The position numbers were made by a program, and so were the translations under genes. From assembly GCA_903851365.1 (NCBI GenBank), contig CAINOB010000061.1, positions 1-64,000 on the forward strand: 64,000 nucleotides of DNA, in the 5' to 3' direction. This DNA comes from an uncultured Bacteroidota bacterium (GTDB lineage Bacteria > Bacteroidota > Bacteroidia > Bacteroidales > UBA12481). Below the pieces are notes generated by a model that did not search any database, was not told the origin of the DNA, and saw only the letters and a list, made by a program, of their open reading frames with translations. How positions within the stretch are numbered: position 1 is the stretch's first letter; the number at the start of each line of letters is the position of its first letter. This document shows positions 8,859-18,471 of the stretch, piece by piece.

Positions 8859-10538
8859 ATGGCATCATTAGACTGGATTGTTATTGTTCTTTTTTTTCTG
8901 GCCCTCGTAGGAATCATCATTTATGTGATGCGCAGAGGGAAAGATGATACAAGTGATTATTTTTTATCTGGCAGAAGCGAAACCTGGCTTGCGGTGGGAG
9001 CAGCGATCTTTGCTGCCAATATCGGTTCAGAGCATCTTGTTGGATTGGCCGGCGCCGGAGCTGAAAGCGGAATGGCCATGGCTCATTGGGAAATGCATGG
9101 CTGGCTGATTCTTATCCTGGGTTGGGTATTTGTTCCGTTTTATGCTCATAGCAAGGTGTTTACAATGCCCGAGTTTCTCTATAAACGATACAATAAAAAT
9201 ACCAGTTCAACCCTGTCAATCATCACTTTGATCAGTTATGTACTGACTAAAGTTTCTGTAACTGCATTCACCGGAGGAATTTTCCTTTCATCGGTCATTG
9301 GAATCAACTTTTGGTATGGGGCCATCGGCCTGGTTCTCCTCACCGGGATCTTTACGGTACTTGCCGGAATGAAGGGCATTATGACGATCTCTGTCATTCA
9401 GACACCGATCCTGATTATCGGGGCAATTATAATTCTGATTCTCGGTCTTCTGAAAGTCGGTGGAGGCGGTTTGATCGATGGCTGGCATGAAGTGGTGAAA
9501 CAGACTGGAAATAATATGCATCTGATACACACCAAGGGAGATCCATGGTACGATAAATTTCCTGGTGTCACAGTATTTTTCAGTGCCGCCATTATAGGTT
9601 TCTGGTACTGGTGTACTGATCAGCACATAGTTCAAAGGGCGCTCGCTGCAAAAAACCTGACTCAGGCTCGGAGGGGTTCGATTTTTGCCGGTTACCTCAA
9701 AATTTTACCTGTATTCATGTTCCTGATCCCCGGAATGATTGCCGCTGCATTAAATGCCAAGGCTCAGTCTACCGGCCATACCCTGTTTTCAGATAATAAC
9801 CAGGCTTACGGCTATCTGGTGAGCACGTTGCTACCCATTGGCATCAAAGGAATTGTGGTAGTAGGGTTCATCGCTGCTCTGATGACTTCCCTGGCAGCCC
9901 ATTTTAACTCGTCGGCTACCCTTTTCACTATTGATTTTTATAAGAATTACAAACCTGATGCCTCTGAGCACAGACTGGTTTGGGTGGGCCGCATTGCCAC
10001 GATTACAGTAGTTCTGCTGGGTTTGGTATGGATCCCTATTATGAAGAGCCTCGGAAGTGTCCTTTATGAGTACCTCCAGAATGTTCAATCACTTATTGCA
10101 CCCGCAATTGCGGCCGTGTTCCTGCTTGGGGTCTTTAACCGGAAGATAACTCCAAAGGCAGGCCAGTATGGATTATTGGTCGGTTTTCTGGTTGGAATGT
10201 TCAGGCTGGGACTGATGATTTTTGACCCTGGCACTCATATGAATCCTGAAACTCAAAAACTTATTACAGATCCTTCATTGAGACATGGACTTTTTACAAT
10301 ACTTGACTTCAACTGGCTATATTTCTGTATTTTCCTCTTCTTCCTTACGATGGCAGTCATGGCAGCGGTAAGTATGTTTACTGCAAAAGCCGGTATTGAA
10401 CAGTTGCAGGGTCTGACTTATTTTTCACAATCGCCTGAGCAGATCGCGGAAACCAAAAATAGCTGGAGTAAATGGGATCTATTTAATACCGTTGTTGTTG
10501 TGGCTATCTGTATAGCATTTTACGCGTATTTCTGGTAG
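8859..10538 (+). CDS. Sodium:solute symporter (SGLT/SSS family)
   Basis: An inner-membrane sodium-coupled transporter of 559 aa with about 14 hydrophobic segments, matching the usual length of bacterial SLC5-type carriers. Typical SGLT signatures are visible: DYFLSGR near residue 32, then GSEHLVGLAGAGAESG, and later GFWYWCTDQHIVQRAL near residue 250. The substrate is probably a sugar or polyol, because these motifs resemble the vSGLT/SGLT branch, but this is not proven. It is transcribed alone from a possible promoter at 8816 and ends 5 nt from the convergent fusion gene. Confidence 0.9.
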   Translation: MASLDWIVIVLFFLALVGIIIYVMRRGKDDTSDYFLSGRSETWLAVGAAIFAANIGSEHLVGLAGAGAESGMAMAHWEMHGWLILILGWVFVPFYAHSKVFTMPEFLYKRYNKNTSSTLSIITLISYVLTKVSVTAFTGGIFLSSVIGINFWYGAIGLVLLTGIFTVLAGMKGIMTISVIQTPILIIGAIIILILGLLKVGGGGLIDGWHEVVKQTGNNMHLIHTKGDPWYDKFPGVTVFFSAAIIGFWYWCTDQHIVQRALAAKNLTQARRGSIFAGYLKILPVFMFLIPGMIAAALNAKAQSTGHTLFSDNNQAYGYLVSTLLPIGIKGIVVVGFIAALMTSLAAHFNSSATLFTIDFYKNYKPDASEHRLVWVGRIATITVVLLGLVWIPIMKSLGSVLYEYLQNVQSLIAPAIAAVFLLGVFNRKITPKAGQYGLLVGFLVGMFRLGLMIFDPGTHMNPETQKLITDPSLRHGLFTILDFNWLYFCIFLFFLTMAVMAAVSMFTAKAGIEQLQGLTYFSQSPEQIAETKNSWSKWDLFNTVVVVAICIAFYAYFW

Positions 10539-10543
10539 AAGAA

Positions 10544-13030
10544 TCAGGCTTGGTGCTTAGTAATTGCATTAACTATTTGTTTCTTAACCAGATCGTTGAC
10601 TTCTTCCGGTGTTGATCCATGTGGATGAATCGCCGGCAGAAACTCTACTCTGATTTTCTCACCTTTCTTTATCCTTCCGGTACCCGAAGACATGGCTTTA
10701 TAGGCTCCTGTGATAGCTATCGGAACGATCGGTATATCGAGCTCGCTGGCTAAAATTGCATAGGTTTTCTTGAATTGTCCCATTTTACCGGTCTTAGTGC
10801 GCGTACCCTCGGGGAAAATCAGGATCTTTTTGTTTTGCTTGACCACCTCAGCCATCTTCATGATTGATCCTTTAAGGTCCTTCGCGAGATCCATCACGAT
10901 AACATTACTGCGACTGGCCAAATATCTGCGGATCCAGCTTTTTACATGATCCTTTTTGGCATAGGAAAAAGTGTTCTTCAGTGTTTCTTTATCAAGATAG
11001 GAGAGGACCAGGAAGGCATCGAGTTTTGTTTCATGGTTAGGTGCCAGAAAACACGGCCCTTCCGGGATATTTTCCAGTCCTTGAACCTCAAACTTGAAAT
11101 AGAGTTTGAAAAAGCCGCGAACGGATGAAACAATCGGATGAAGGAAAAATGACGTTTTTGGCAGGATTACTTTCGATTCTTCTTTCAGATCGCCCGACCA
11201 GCTTGATTGCTGCTCTGTTTTATGAAAAAGCTTATTTATATGTACATGTTCTGCTATTTTCCTGACCGATGGGAATTTCAGCAATTGCTCATCCTCCATT
11301 TTTATCCCAAAGCTTTTTTCGATATAATCGATCAAACCTAACTTGCCCAGCGAATCGAGCGAAATGTCAAACTCCAGGTTGTGTTCAGGAAGAACATCCA
11401 TATCCACCTGGCTTTCGATATAAGACTTGATGGCCTTGTATTCAGGTGTTTGTGGCGCATCGTCGGAAACTTTTTTATTTTCCTTCATCTCCAGTAACTC
11501 CGCAAACTTGAATCGTTGAAGTTTTGATAATCTGGTTCGCGGCAATTCCGATTTCACCAGGGTAAACTGCATGATACGCTTGTAAGAACTCATGTCCGCG
11601 TTAAATGGAGATATCACTTTTTCGCGGAAAAACTGATTAATGTCATCAATGTTATTTTCGGTCAGGTAAGCGTAATCAGGGAATATTACCGCATGAAGCA
11701 TATCGTTGTGCATAAATACGCCAGCCTCTTTAATGGCTGCGGAAAAGCCATCAAGTTTCATTTCAATCTCGACCGGATTAATGTTTTTCCCGTTGGGCAG
11801 AACAATGATTTCCTTTTTGCGCCCCGTGATATAGAGAAATCCGTCATTATCGAGATATCCCAGATCGCCAGTATACAGCCATCCATCGATCACCACCTGT
11901 GCGGTTTCTTCTGGCCGGTTATAATATCCCTTCATGATACTCGGACCCTTGGCAACGATCTCTCCATCGCGTATTTCTACTTTGAGTCCTGGTAATGCCT
12001 CGCCTGTTGAGCCGATCTTTACCCTTCCCGGACGTGGGAAGGTGATCATCGGGGCAGCTTCGGTCATGCCAAAACCTTCCAGAATATCGAAACCGATGCC
12101 ATAGAAAAATGTGCCGACTTCCTTGTTCAGGGCAGCTCCGCCGGCTATCATATACTGAAGATGACCGCCAAATCCTTCATGAACTTTCTTGAATAATTTC
12201 TTGCCCAGTTTGCGGCTCTTGGTTGATAAAACCAATTTAAGCATGGTTCGGGCAATAGCGCTGCTATCGATTTTAGTCTTGATACCGCGATACATGAGTT
12301 CGTATAATCGGGGAACACCCAGAAAAACGCCAATCTGGTTATCAGCAAAAGTTTTCATCAGGTCCGATGACTGCATTGAAGGGGCAATCGGAATGGTGCA
12401 ACCCACAAAAAGGGGAGTCATCATGGAACCAACCAGGGGAAATATATGATGCAATGGAAGGAAAATCATTACCTGCCGTTCAGGAATATAAATTTTGCAT
12501 CCAATCACGGAATTCATGTTTTCATGGATATTCGTATAGGATAGCATAACTCCCTTCGGGCTGCCCGTAGTTCCCGAAGTGTAAATTATAACAGCGGTGA
12601 TTTCGTTGTTTTCCGGTTCCATCCATTGACTTTCCGGGACGCTGTCATCATTTGCTATTTCCTCAAAAACCACTACCTGTGGCTTGTGCGATATTTTCTG
12701 TTCGACCTTTTCGTATGCTTCATTCATACCGGCGCTGATAAAAAGCAATTCAGGCTGGCAATCATCTATAATGTAGGCTACATCGTCTGCAGAAGCCAGG
12801 AAATCGATCGGAACAGCAATACACCCATTCTGCAGGGCTGCATAATAGGCATATATCCATGCCGGGGAATTCTCTGCATAAATCGCAACTTTTTGAAATC
12901 CTTTGCCTTCAAAAAGCATGGCAAACTGTTGAACGCGCTTCAATAGTTCACTGTAAGTTACATCGCCCTGACTCGCTATCAACGCCTTTTTCTCAGGAAA
13001 CGACCTGTTTATAATGGCTTTCATCCTCAC
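10544..13030 (-). CDS. Acyl-CoA/ACP synthetase - ACP - PlsC-type acyltransferase fusion
   Basis: A three-domain lipid enzyme of 828 aa. Residues 1-500 are an AMP-binding synthetase that activates a fatty acid (TSGTTGSPKG, YTGDLGYLD, KEIIVLPNGKNINP). Residues about 535-610 look like an acyl carrier protein domain with a phosphopantetheine site (LDSLGKLG). Residues about 640-828 are a PlsC-like 1-acylglycerol-phosphate acyltransferase with NHETKLD (H-x4-D) and FPEGTRTKTGKM. The likely role is to activate a free fatty acid, hold it on the built-in carrier and pass it to a lysophospholipid, as in membrane lipid repair. E. coli Aas joins similar activities in the reverse order. It is a single gene, divergent from the ABC-F gene. 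Confidence 0.85.
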   Translation of the reverse strand: MRMKAIINRSFPEKKALIASQGDVTYSELLKRVQQFAMLFEGKGFQKVAIYAENSPAWIYAYYAALQNGCIAVPIDFLASADDVAYIIDDCQPELLFISAGMNEAYEKVEQKISHKPQVVVFEEIANDDSVPESQWMEPENNEITAVIIYTSGTTGSPKGVMLSYTNIHENMNSVIGCKIYIPERQVMIFLPLHHIFPLVGSMMTPLFVGCTIPIAPSMQSSDLMKTFADNQIGVFLGVPRLYELMYRGIKTKIDSSAIARTMLKLVLSTKSRKLGKKLFKKVHEGFGGHLQYMIAGGAALNKEVGTFFYGIGFDILEGFGMTEAAPMITFPRPGRVKIGSTGEALPGLKVEIRDGEIVAKGPSIMKGYYNRPEETAQVVIDGWLYTGDLGYLDNDGFLYITGRKKEIIVLPNGKNINPVEIEMKLDGFSAAIKEAGVFMHNDMLHAVIFPDYAYLTENNIDDINQFFREKVISPFNADMSSYKRIMQFTLVKSELPRTRLSKLQRFKFAELLEMKENKKVSDDAPQTPEYKAIKSYIESQVDMDVLPEHNLEFDISLDSLGKLGLIDYIEKSFGIKMEDEQLLKFPSVRKIAEHVHINKLFHKTEQQSSWSGDLKEESKVILPKTSFFLHPIVSSVRGFFKLYFKFEVQGLENIPEGPCFLAPNHETKLDAFLVLSYLDKETLKNTFSYAKKDHVKSWIRRYLASRSNVIVMDLAKDLKGSIMKMAEVVKQNKKILIFPEGTRTKTGKMGQFKKTYAILASELDIPIVPIAITGAYKAMSSGTGRIKKGEKIRVEFLPAIHPHGSTPEEVNDLVKKQIVNAITKHQA

Positions 13031-13078
13031 AATTATTTAGATAGGTAAAGTAACGAAATACCCTCTGATAATGTTGCG

Positions 13079-13105
13079 GTCACCGGTCACCTGTCACCCG
13101 TCACT
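13079..13105. repeat. Heptameric tandem array, word GTCACCN
   Basis: Four tandem copies with a 7-bp period (GTCACCG, GTCACCT, GTCACCC, GTCACTT) lie in the divergent region between the acyltransferase fusion and the ABC-F gene. The same word in opposite orientation (GTGACGG) occurs at 36832. Confidence 0.8.
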
Positions 13106-13141
13106 TTTTCGTATCATTGCACCGAATTAAAATCAATCCGT

Positions 13142-14998
13142 TTGAATTACCTCCAGGCCGAAAAAATTACAAAATCTTATCGGGAAAATTCCCTGTTTGA
13201 GTCTCTGTCACTGACTGTTGAGAAGAATCAGAAACTTGCGCTAATTGCGCGGAATGGAGCCGGGAAATCAACCCTTCTTCGCATTTTGGCAAGAGAGGAG
13301 GAAACAGATTCAGGCATGGTTAATACTGTGCAAGGACTCACCGTCGGGTTTTTAAAGCAGAATCCCGACCTGCAGGACCATCTTGAAGTAATAGAACAGG
13401 TATTATTTTCCTTGCCTCATTTATCTAAGGCTATTCAGGATTATGAAGAAGCAATTGCAGGCGGGGATCATGATTTGCTGGATAAGGCTATTTTGGAGAT
13501 GGATCGTTTAAGTGCCTGGGATTGCGAATCGCGCATTAAAGAGGTACTCACGCAACTGAAAATCAGTGATCTGACACAGAGAGTAGGGGAGCTTTCGGGA
13601 GGACAGCGCAAAAGGATTGCACTAGCTGCAGTTTTGGTTCCTCAACCCGACCTCCTGATCCTGGATGAACCTACCAACCATTTGGATCTCGACATGATCG
13701 AATGGCTCGAGGAATATCTGAGCCAGTCGTTTATAACGGTATTGATGGTTACGCACGACCGATATTTTCTCGATCGGGTTTGCACGGAGATCCTAGAACT
13801 CAACGATAAGACCCTGTACCGTTATAAGGGCAATTATCAGGTTTATCTGGATAAAAGGCAGGAACGTATTGAATGGGACCAGAAACAGGCAGATAAGGCC
13901 AGCTCAGTCATGAAAAAGGAACTCGACTGGGTTAACCGGATGCCGAAAGCCCGCGGAACAAAACCCAAATACCGTATCGAAGCTTTTGAGCAGCTCCGGG
14001 AGGATTCTAAAAAGGAATATCAGGCTGAGATCGGGGATATAAGTTTTATTACCAGGCGGATAGGAAAAAAAGTACTCGATCTTTATGACCTGTCAAAATC
14101 CTTTGATGACCTGTTGCTGTTCAAGGATTTCAGTTATAAGTTTCAACGGTTTGAAAAGATTGGCATGATCGGTCCGAATGGTGTGGGTAAATCGACTTTC
14201 CTTTCCATTATAACTGGAGCAATGCAACCTGACTCCGGCCGCATTGATGTTGGTACGACTATTAAATTCGGGGTTTACAGGCAGGAAGGAATCGAGTTTG
14301 ATCCGGATGATAAGGTGATCGATGTGGTGCGTAAAATTGCCGATGAGATTGAGCTGGGTCCGGGTCGCTCCATGAGTGCCACGCAATTTCTTGAACTGTT
14401 TCTCTTTCCCCGGAATGTCCAATACGGGCTGGTCTCCAAGCTGAGCGGCGGCGAAAAGCGTCGGCTCTACCTGCTGACTGTTCTGATGACGAATCCTAAT
14501 TTTCTTATTCTTGATGAGCCAACCAATGATCTGGATATTCTCACACTAAACGTCTTGGAAGATTACCTGCTCCGGTTTGCAGGCTGCGTGATCATTGTAT
14601 CGCACGACAGGTATTTCATGGACAAAGTGGTGGATCACCTTTTTGTTTTTGAAGGATCTGGTTTGATTCGGGATTTTCCTGGCAATTACTCCATTTACCG
14701 CGACCAGAAGGAAGTTGAGCGCCAGCAGTTAATCCGTGAGGCTCCGCTTAAGGAAAAGAAAGCAAAGCCAAAGCAGGAACCGGCAAAGGGAAAACTAAGC
14801 TATAAAGAGAAAGTGGAATTCGAAAATCTTGGTAATGAGATTGCCGCTCTGGAACAAGAAAAGAAGATGATCGAAAATGCACTCAGCTCGGGGTCCACAC
14901 CCGCGGATGAATTACATCGCATGAGCCTGCGAATCGGCGAAGTCATCAGTCTGCTCGATGAAAAGGAGATGAGATGGCTGGAACTGAGCGAGTTATAG
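13142..14998 (+). CDS. ABC-F family ATPase, Uup-like
   Basis: A cytoplasmic ABC-F protein of 618 aa without membrane segments, expected to act on ribosomes or branched DNA as Uup does. It has two nucleotide-binding domains: the first with ARNGAGKST, LSGGQRKR and LLILDEPTNHLD, the second with GPNGVGKST, LSGGEKRR and FLILDEPTNDLD. The linker is charged, and the C-terminal 80 residues form the coiled coil typical of Uup. The start is a TTG at 13142, because no ATG lies in frame upstream and the product begins with the usual NYLQAEKITKSY. It ends 4 nt from the convergent ABC ATPase gene. Confidence 0.88.
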   Translation: MNYLQAEKITKSYRENSLFESLSLTVEKNQKLALIARNGAGKSTLLRILAREEETDSGMVNTVQGLTVGFLKQNPDLQDHLEVIEQVLFSLPHLSKAIQDYEEAIAGGDHDLLDKAILEMDRLSAWDCESRIKEVLTQLKISDLTQRVGELSGGQRKRIALAAVLVPQPDLLILDEPTNHLDLDMIEWLEEYLSQSFITVLMVTHDRYFLDRVCTEILELNDKTLYRYKGNYQVYLDKRQERIEWDQKQADKASSVMKKELDWVNRMPKARGTKPKYRIEAFEQLREDSKKEYQAEIGDISFITRRIGKKVLDLYDLSKSFDDLLLFKDFSYKFQRFEKIGMIGPNGVGKSTFLSIITGAMQPDSGRIDVGTTIKFGVYRQEGIEFDPDDKVIDVVRKIADEIELGPGRSMSATQFLELFLFPRNVQYGLVSKLSGGEKRRLYLLTVLMTNPNFLILDEPTNDLDILTLNVLEDYLLRFAGCVIIVSHDRYFMDKVVDHLFVFEGSGLIRDFPGNYSIYRDQKEVERQQLIREAPLKEKKAKPKQEPAKGKLSYKEKVEFENLGNEIAALEQEKKMIENALSSGSTPADELHRMSLRIGEVISLLDEKEMRWLELSEL

Positions 14999-15001
14999 AC
15001 C

Positions 15002-15697
15002 TCACCCCGCAAAATACTTCTCTAATTCTTTCAGAGTATCCTCATTCTTCATCATATCGTACCTGATTTCGCCCCGTTCAAGAATGACAATCCTGTCGCA
15101 TACCTCATTAACATGATTCAGGTCGTGGCTCGATATGAGCAGAGTGGTTCCCTTATTCTTCTTCAGATCGTTCAAAATCCTGATCAGGCGCATCTGGGTG
15201 GACGGATCGAGACCGTTGAACGGTTCATCAAGAATGATGACCTCAGGCTTAGCCATCAATGCTGCAGCCACACCGATTTTTTGCTTGTTCCCGTGCGAAA
15301 AATCACGGATATACTTCTTCTTGCCCAATATTTCCCCGGCAAAGAATTCATCGTACTCCTGGTAAAATAAGTCGAGGTCGCCTTTCGACATGTGATGAAC
15401 CTGGCTGATAAACTCAAAATATTCCTCCGGGCTCAGAAATTCAATCAGGAAACGGTCATCGAGATGCGCTCCGGTATAGAATTTCCATTCAGTTGTGCCT
15501 TTAACATCTTTCAATTTCGATTTGATCCAGCCACTGTTGGCCCTTATTAAATCCAGCAAAAGCCTGAAAAAGGTTGTTTTTCCGGCGCCGTTATTGCCAA
15601 CAAGACCAAAACTCTCATTCTCCCTGATTGTCAAATGAGGTATCGACAGAACCGTTGTTCCGCTATATATCTTGGTGAGATTCTGAACTTCTATCAT
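15002..15697 (-). CDS. ABC transporter ATP-binding protein
   Basis: A nucleotide-binding subunit of 231 aa. Walker A is GNNGAGKTT near residue 35, the signature is an atypical SHGNKQK near residue 136 where LSGGQ is usual, and Walker B is VIILDEPFNGLDP near residue 155, followed by SSHDLNHV. It resembles the BcrA/CcmA-like exporters. It lies 59 nt downstream of the DUF5687 permease gene, and the two should form one exporter, whose substrate is unknown. Confidence 0.85.
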   Translation of the reverse strand: MIEVQNLTKIYSGTTVLSIPHLTIRENESFGLVGNNGAGKTTFFRLLLDLIRANSGWIKSKLKDVKGTTEWKFYTGAHLDDRFLIEFLSPEEYFEFISQVHHMSKGDLDLFYQEYDEFFAGEILGKKKYIRDFSHGNKQKIGVAAALMAKPEVIILDEPFNGLDPSTQMRLIRILNDLKKNKGTTLLISSHDLNHVNEVCDRIVILERGEIRYDMMKNEDTLKELEKYFAG

Positions 15698-15756
15698 GAT
15701 AAAATTTTTTGAATTTGACTTGATTTTGATTTTTATTCGATTGAAGGCGTCCGGTA

Positions 15757-17235
15757 TTATTCCCGGAATCCTTTTGCCATGTTATATCTGTTCTTCATAA
15801 ACTGTTTGGTCACAATACCCAGTAGGGCTTTGTTGAAAACCAACCCTGCCAGACCAATTACGCCGATTGCTACATATCCGATATAGGGTATCTTGAAATA
15901 TTTGAACGGCCAGAAAATCAGGACCGGCAGCAAAAATCCGGGCAGCATCGACAGCCATTGTGATGCTCCCATACCCTGATAGTTGAAACTTGCACTACGG
16001 TTCAGATCAACTCGTTTAGTGCTGTATGTTGAAAGGTAGATCATTGCAAACGATAGGAAACCTATATTGTATAAAAAGGTTGCTGTATTGATCAGGAGAA
16101 TTTTGTATCCGAAAAATACATACGGCACCGTGAGAACATAACAGATGGTACACATGGTGATGGCCAGAATGTATTTCGCTCTGATGTATTGCCTGAAATC
16201 GGAGTAGTTAGCAAGGATGCTATCAAAATAACTGCTTTCAAAGCTGAAGCAATAATTTACATAGCTGATCATCATTCCACCAGTCATGAATATCCCAATA
16301 AATATGACCATTCCGCTGAATGCCTCTCTTTTTATATCAGGATACAGCATTAATCCATACAATATAAAGATAGGGGACATATATAAGATGGTCTTGGTGC
16401 GCTTGTTCCGCAACATCAGCCGCAGATCGAGTGAAATCAGCTGACCGGTAAGGCCATAATTCTTCAAAACCCGTATTTCTCCAATTGAATCTGCTTTTGT
16501 CTTTTTCTTAATATTCAGTTCATCAGGATACAGGCGATCCTTTAAAAAGAAATAGTTCAGGATATAGCTGCCTGTCAATACAAACAGCGGAATTCCCAGG
16601 TACAGAGGATTTTTCAGCATTCCCCCCATCAGCGATCTTGACAAGGTTGACAGAGAAAAAACGTGAAAATGGTCAAGCACAAATAATCCAATCAGAGCAA
16701 CGGCAAAGATTGCTGTAACCCAAGGTTTATGAGCCAATTGCCTTTTCGCATAGGTGGCGAGAAAGTTGTTGCTGAAAACCAGGAGGATCATCCCAAGTAT
16801 CCACACCCAGGCCATTCCCATGTTATATACCGGTGCAATCACCTTCATCGCGAATGGGATGAAAACCAGCCACGAAAGGAAATTTCCGATACTGAAAAGA
16901 GATTTGGATGCGACATAATGAACGATCGCCGATTTTTTGACCGGAAGCATGAGGTAAGTCTCGATATTCATCACCGGCAATGATTGCATCACAAAACGGA
17001 TCACGAACTCAAAACCGAAATAATACAGGACGATCCCATTGAAAATATGGACGGGATCCTCGTCGGGTGCAATTTGCTGGAAGAGCTTGTCAATGAACAT
17101 CCCCAGCATTACCAGGTAAGCAAGCATGATCATGAGCAAAAGGCCCATGACAATGTTGAGCACAATTTGTTTCTGCCAGAAACTGGAGCGCATGGTCTCC
17201 TTGATCTGGTGAGAAATGAACCATTTAAGTATCAT
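15757..17235 (-). CDS. DUF5687-type ABC transporter permease
   Basis: A polytopic inner-membrane protein of 492 aa with about 12 hydrophobic segments. The composition and the position beside a CcmA-like ATPase fit DUF5687 permeases, which are common in Bacteroidota. Conserved charged residues include the LDLRLMLRNKRTK segment near residue 260, similar to the coupling region of ABC-2 exporters. It forms a transporter with the ATPase at 15002-15697. Its start lies 3 nt after the stop of the lactonase gene, so lactonase, permease and ATPase are probably one transcript. Confidence 0.75.
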   Translation of the reverse strand: MILKWFISHQIKETMRSSFWQKQIVLNIVMGLLLMIMLAYLVMLGMFIDKLFQQIAPDEDPVHIFNGIVLYYFGFEFVIRFVMQSLPVMNIETYLMLPVKKSAIVHYVASKSLFSIGNFLSWLVFIPFAMKVIAPVYNMGMAWVWILGMILLVFSNNFLATYAKRQLAHKPWVTAIFAVALIGLFVLDHFHVFSLSTLSRSLMGGMLKNPLYLGIPLFVLTGSYILNYFFLKDRLYPDELNIKKKTKADSIGEIRVLKNYGLTGQLISLDLRLMLRNKRTKTILYMSPIFILYGLMLYPDIKREAFSGMVIFIGIFMTGGMMISYVNYCFSFESSYFDSILANYSDFRQYIRAKYILAITMCTICYVLTVPYVFFGYKILLINTATFLYNIGFLSFAMIYLSTYSTKRVDLNRSASFNYQGMGASQWLSMLPGFLLPVLIFWPFKYFKIPYIGYVAIGVIGLAGLVFNKALLGIVTKQFMKNRYNMAKGFRE

Positions 17236-17238
17236 AAT

Positions 17239-18402
17239 TTATAATAATATGCAAACAGGTTTATTTACTTGAATCGATTTCCCGGTGTCGCTTAATCTGC
17301 CTGAATCGGGATTAATAGAAAAAACAGTGATTGAGTTGGAATTCTGGTTGGCTGCGATCAGGAACCTGCCCGAAGAATGAATGGCAAAATTTCTCGGGGT
17401 TTTCCCTTTGATCGGCTGGTTCTGGATTAATTTTATTTTCCCGGACGAAGAGTTAATTGAAAAAACGGCAATGCTGTCGTGGCCCCGGTTGGATGCATAT
17501 ACGAAAAGGCCATTGGGGTGAATATGAACATCGGCACAGGTGTTGTCCCCGGTAAAATCAACAGGCAATGTTGATATAGTCTGCAATTCAGTTAAAATGC
17601 CGTTGGCGGCATCGTATCTGAGATAGGTGAGAGTTGAATTGAGTTCGTTAACCACGAAGGCTTTATCGCCCTCCTTGGTAAAAGTTAAATGTCTGGGTCC
17701 GGCCCCTGGGGCGGTGGCGAAAAAGCGATGATCAGCGGGAGTGAGCTTGCCGGTTTTCTCATTGAACCGGTAAACCATTATCTTATCCATTCCAAGATCA
17801 CAAACAAAAACAAACCGGTTATCCGGTGAGAAATTGGATGAATGTGCATGGGCAGTCTCCTGGCGCGACAAATTTGGACCTTTGCCGGAATGCTGAACCA
17901 TATCCACTGGTGCACCCAATTTTCCGTCGGCTGAAACTGGCAGAACTGCCACATTTCCACCTGTATAATTTGCCACCAGGATAAATTTTCCGCTGCGATC
18001 TGTTGTTATATGACAAGGGTTTGCACCCAGGCTTGGCTGAGAATTCAACAAGTTAAGGCGGCCAGAATTTTCGTCTATTTTAAAGGCACTGACAGAACCA
18101 GATTTTTTACCCTCGAAATTGTCGGTTTCATTTACCGAATAAAGGAATTTCCGCTGATGGCCGAAGATAAGAAAGGACGGATTCTGTACGTTTTTACAGA
18201 CGTCAATCGATTTAATATCACCATTTGTTGGATCGAGATTCCCTGTTGATATTCCCTGTTCAGCGTTGTCGGTATAACTGCCAATGTAGAATTTTTCTGA
18301 AGCCGATCCGTTTGCTTTAAAAGCCGCGAAAGCCTCTTTTGGGAGGGCGAAAGTGCCAACTGTACCTGTTGCGATGTACTGAAAAAACCGCGACCTTTTC
18401 AT
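17239..18402 (-). CDS. Lactonase-family beta-propeller protein (YbhE/Pgl-like)
   Basis: A predicted exported seven-bladed propeller of the 6-phosphogluconolactonase YbhE family. I place the start at the ATG at 18402, because the product then begins with MKRSRFFQYIATGTVGTFA, which looks like a Tat or Sec signal; an ATG at 18441 would add 13 residues. Repeated blades follow YxxNExxx, NPCHIT, VANYTGGNV, GPRHLTF, CADVHIHPNG, YASNRGHDSIAVF and TPRNFAI, typical of the family. Because it appears to be exported, a true role in the pentose phosphate pathway is doubtful. It is the first gene of the set with the DUF5687 exporter. Confidence 0.8.
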   Translation of the reverse strand: MKRSRFFQYIATGTVGTFALPKEAFAAFKANGSASEKFYIGSYTDNAEQGISTGNLDPTNGDIKSIDVCKNVQNPSFLIFGHQRKFLYSVNETDNFEGKKSGSVSAFKIDENSGRLNLLNSQPSLGANPCHITTDRSGKFILVANYTGGNVAVLPVSADGKLGAPVDMVQHSGKGPNLSRQETAHAHSSNFSPDNRFVFVCDLGMDKIMVYRFNEKTGKLTPADHRFFATAPGAGPRHLTFTKEGDKAFVVNELNSTLTYLRYDAANGILTELQTISTLPVDFTGDNTCADVHIHPNGLFVYASNRGHDSIAVFSINSSSGKIKLIQNQPIKGKTPRNFAIHSSGRFLIAANQNSNSITVFSINPDSGRLSDTGKSIQVNKPVCILL

Positions 18403-18471
18403 GAAATCAAAGTAAGGTTTTTTTACGATATCATTGGACAAACACTAATTTTTAATGTTGTATTTTTGGGT

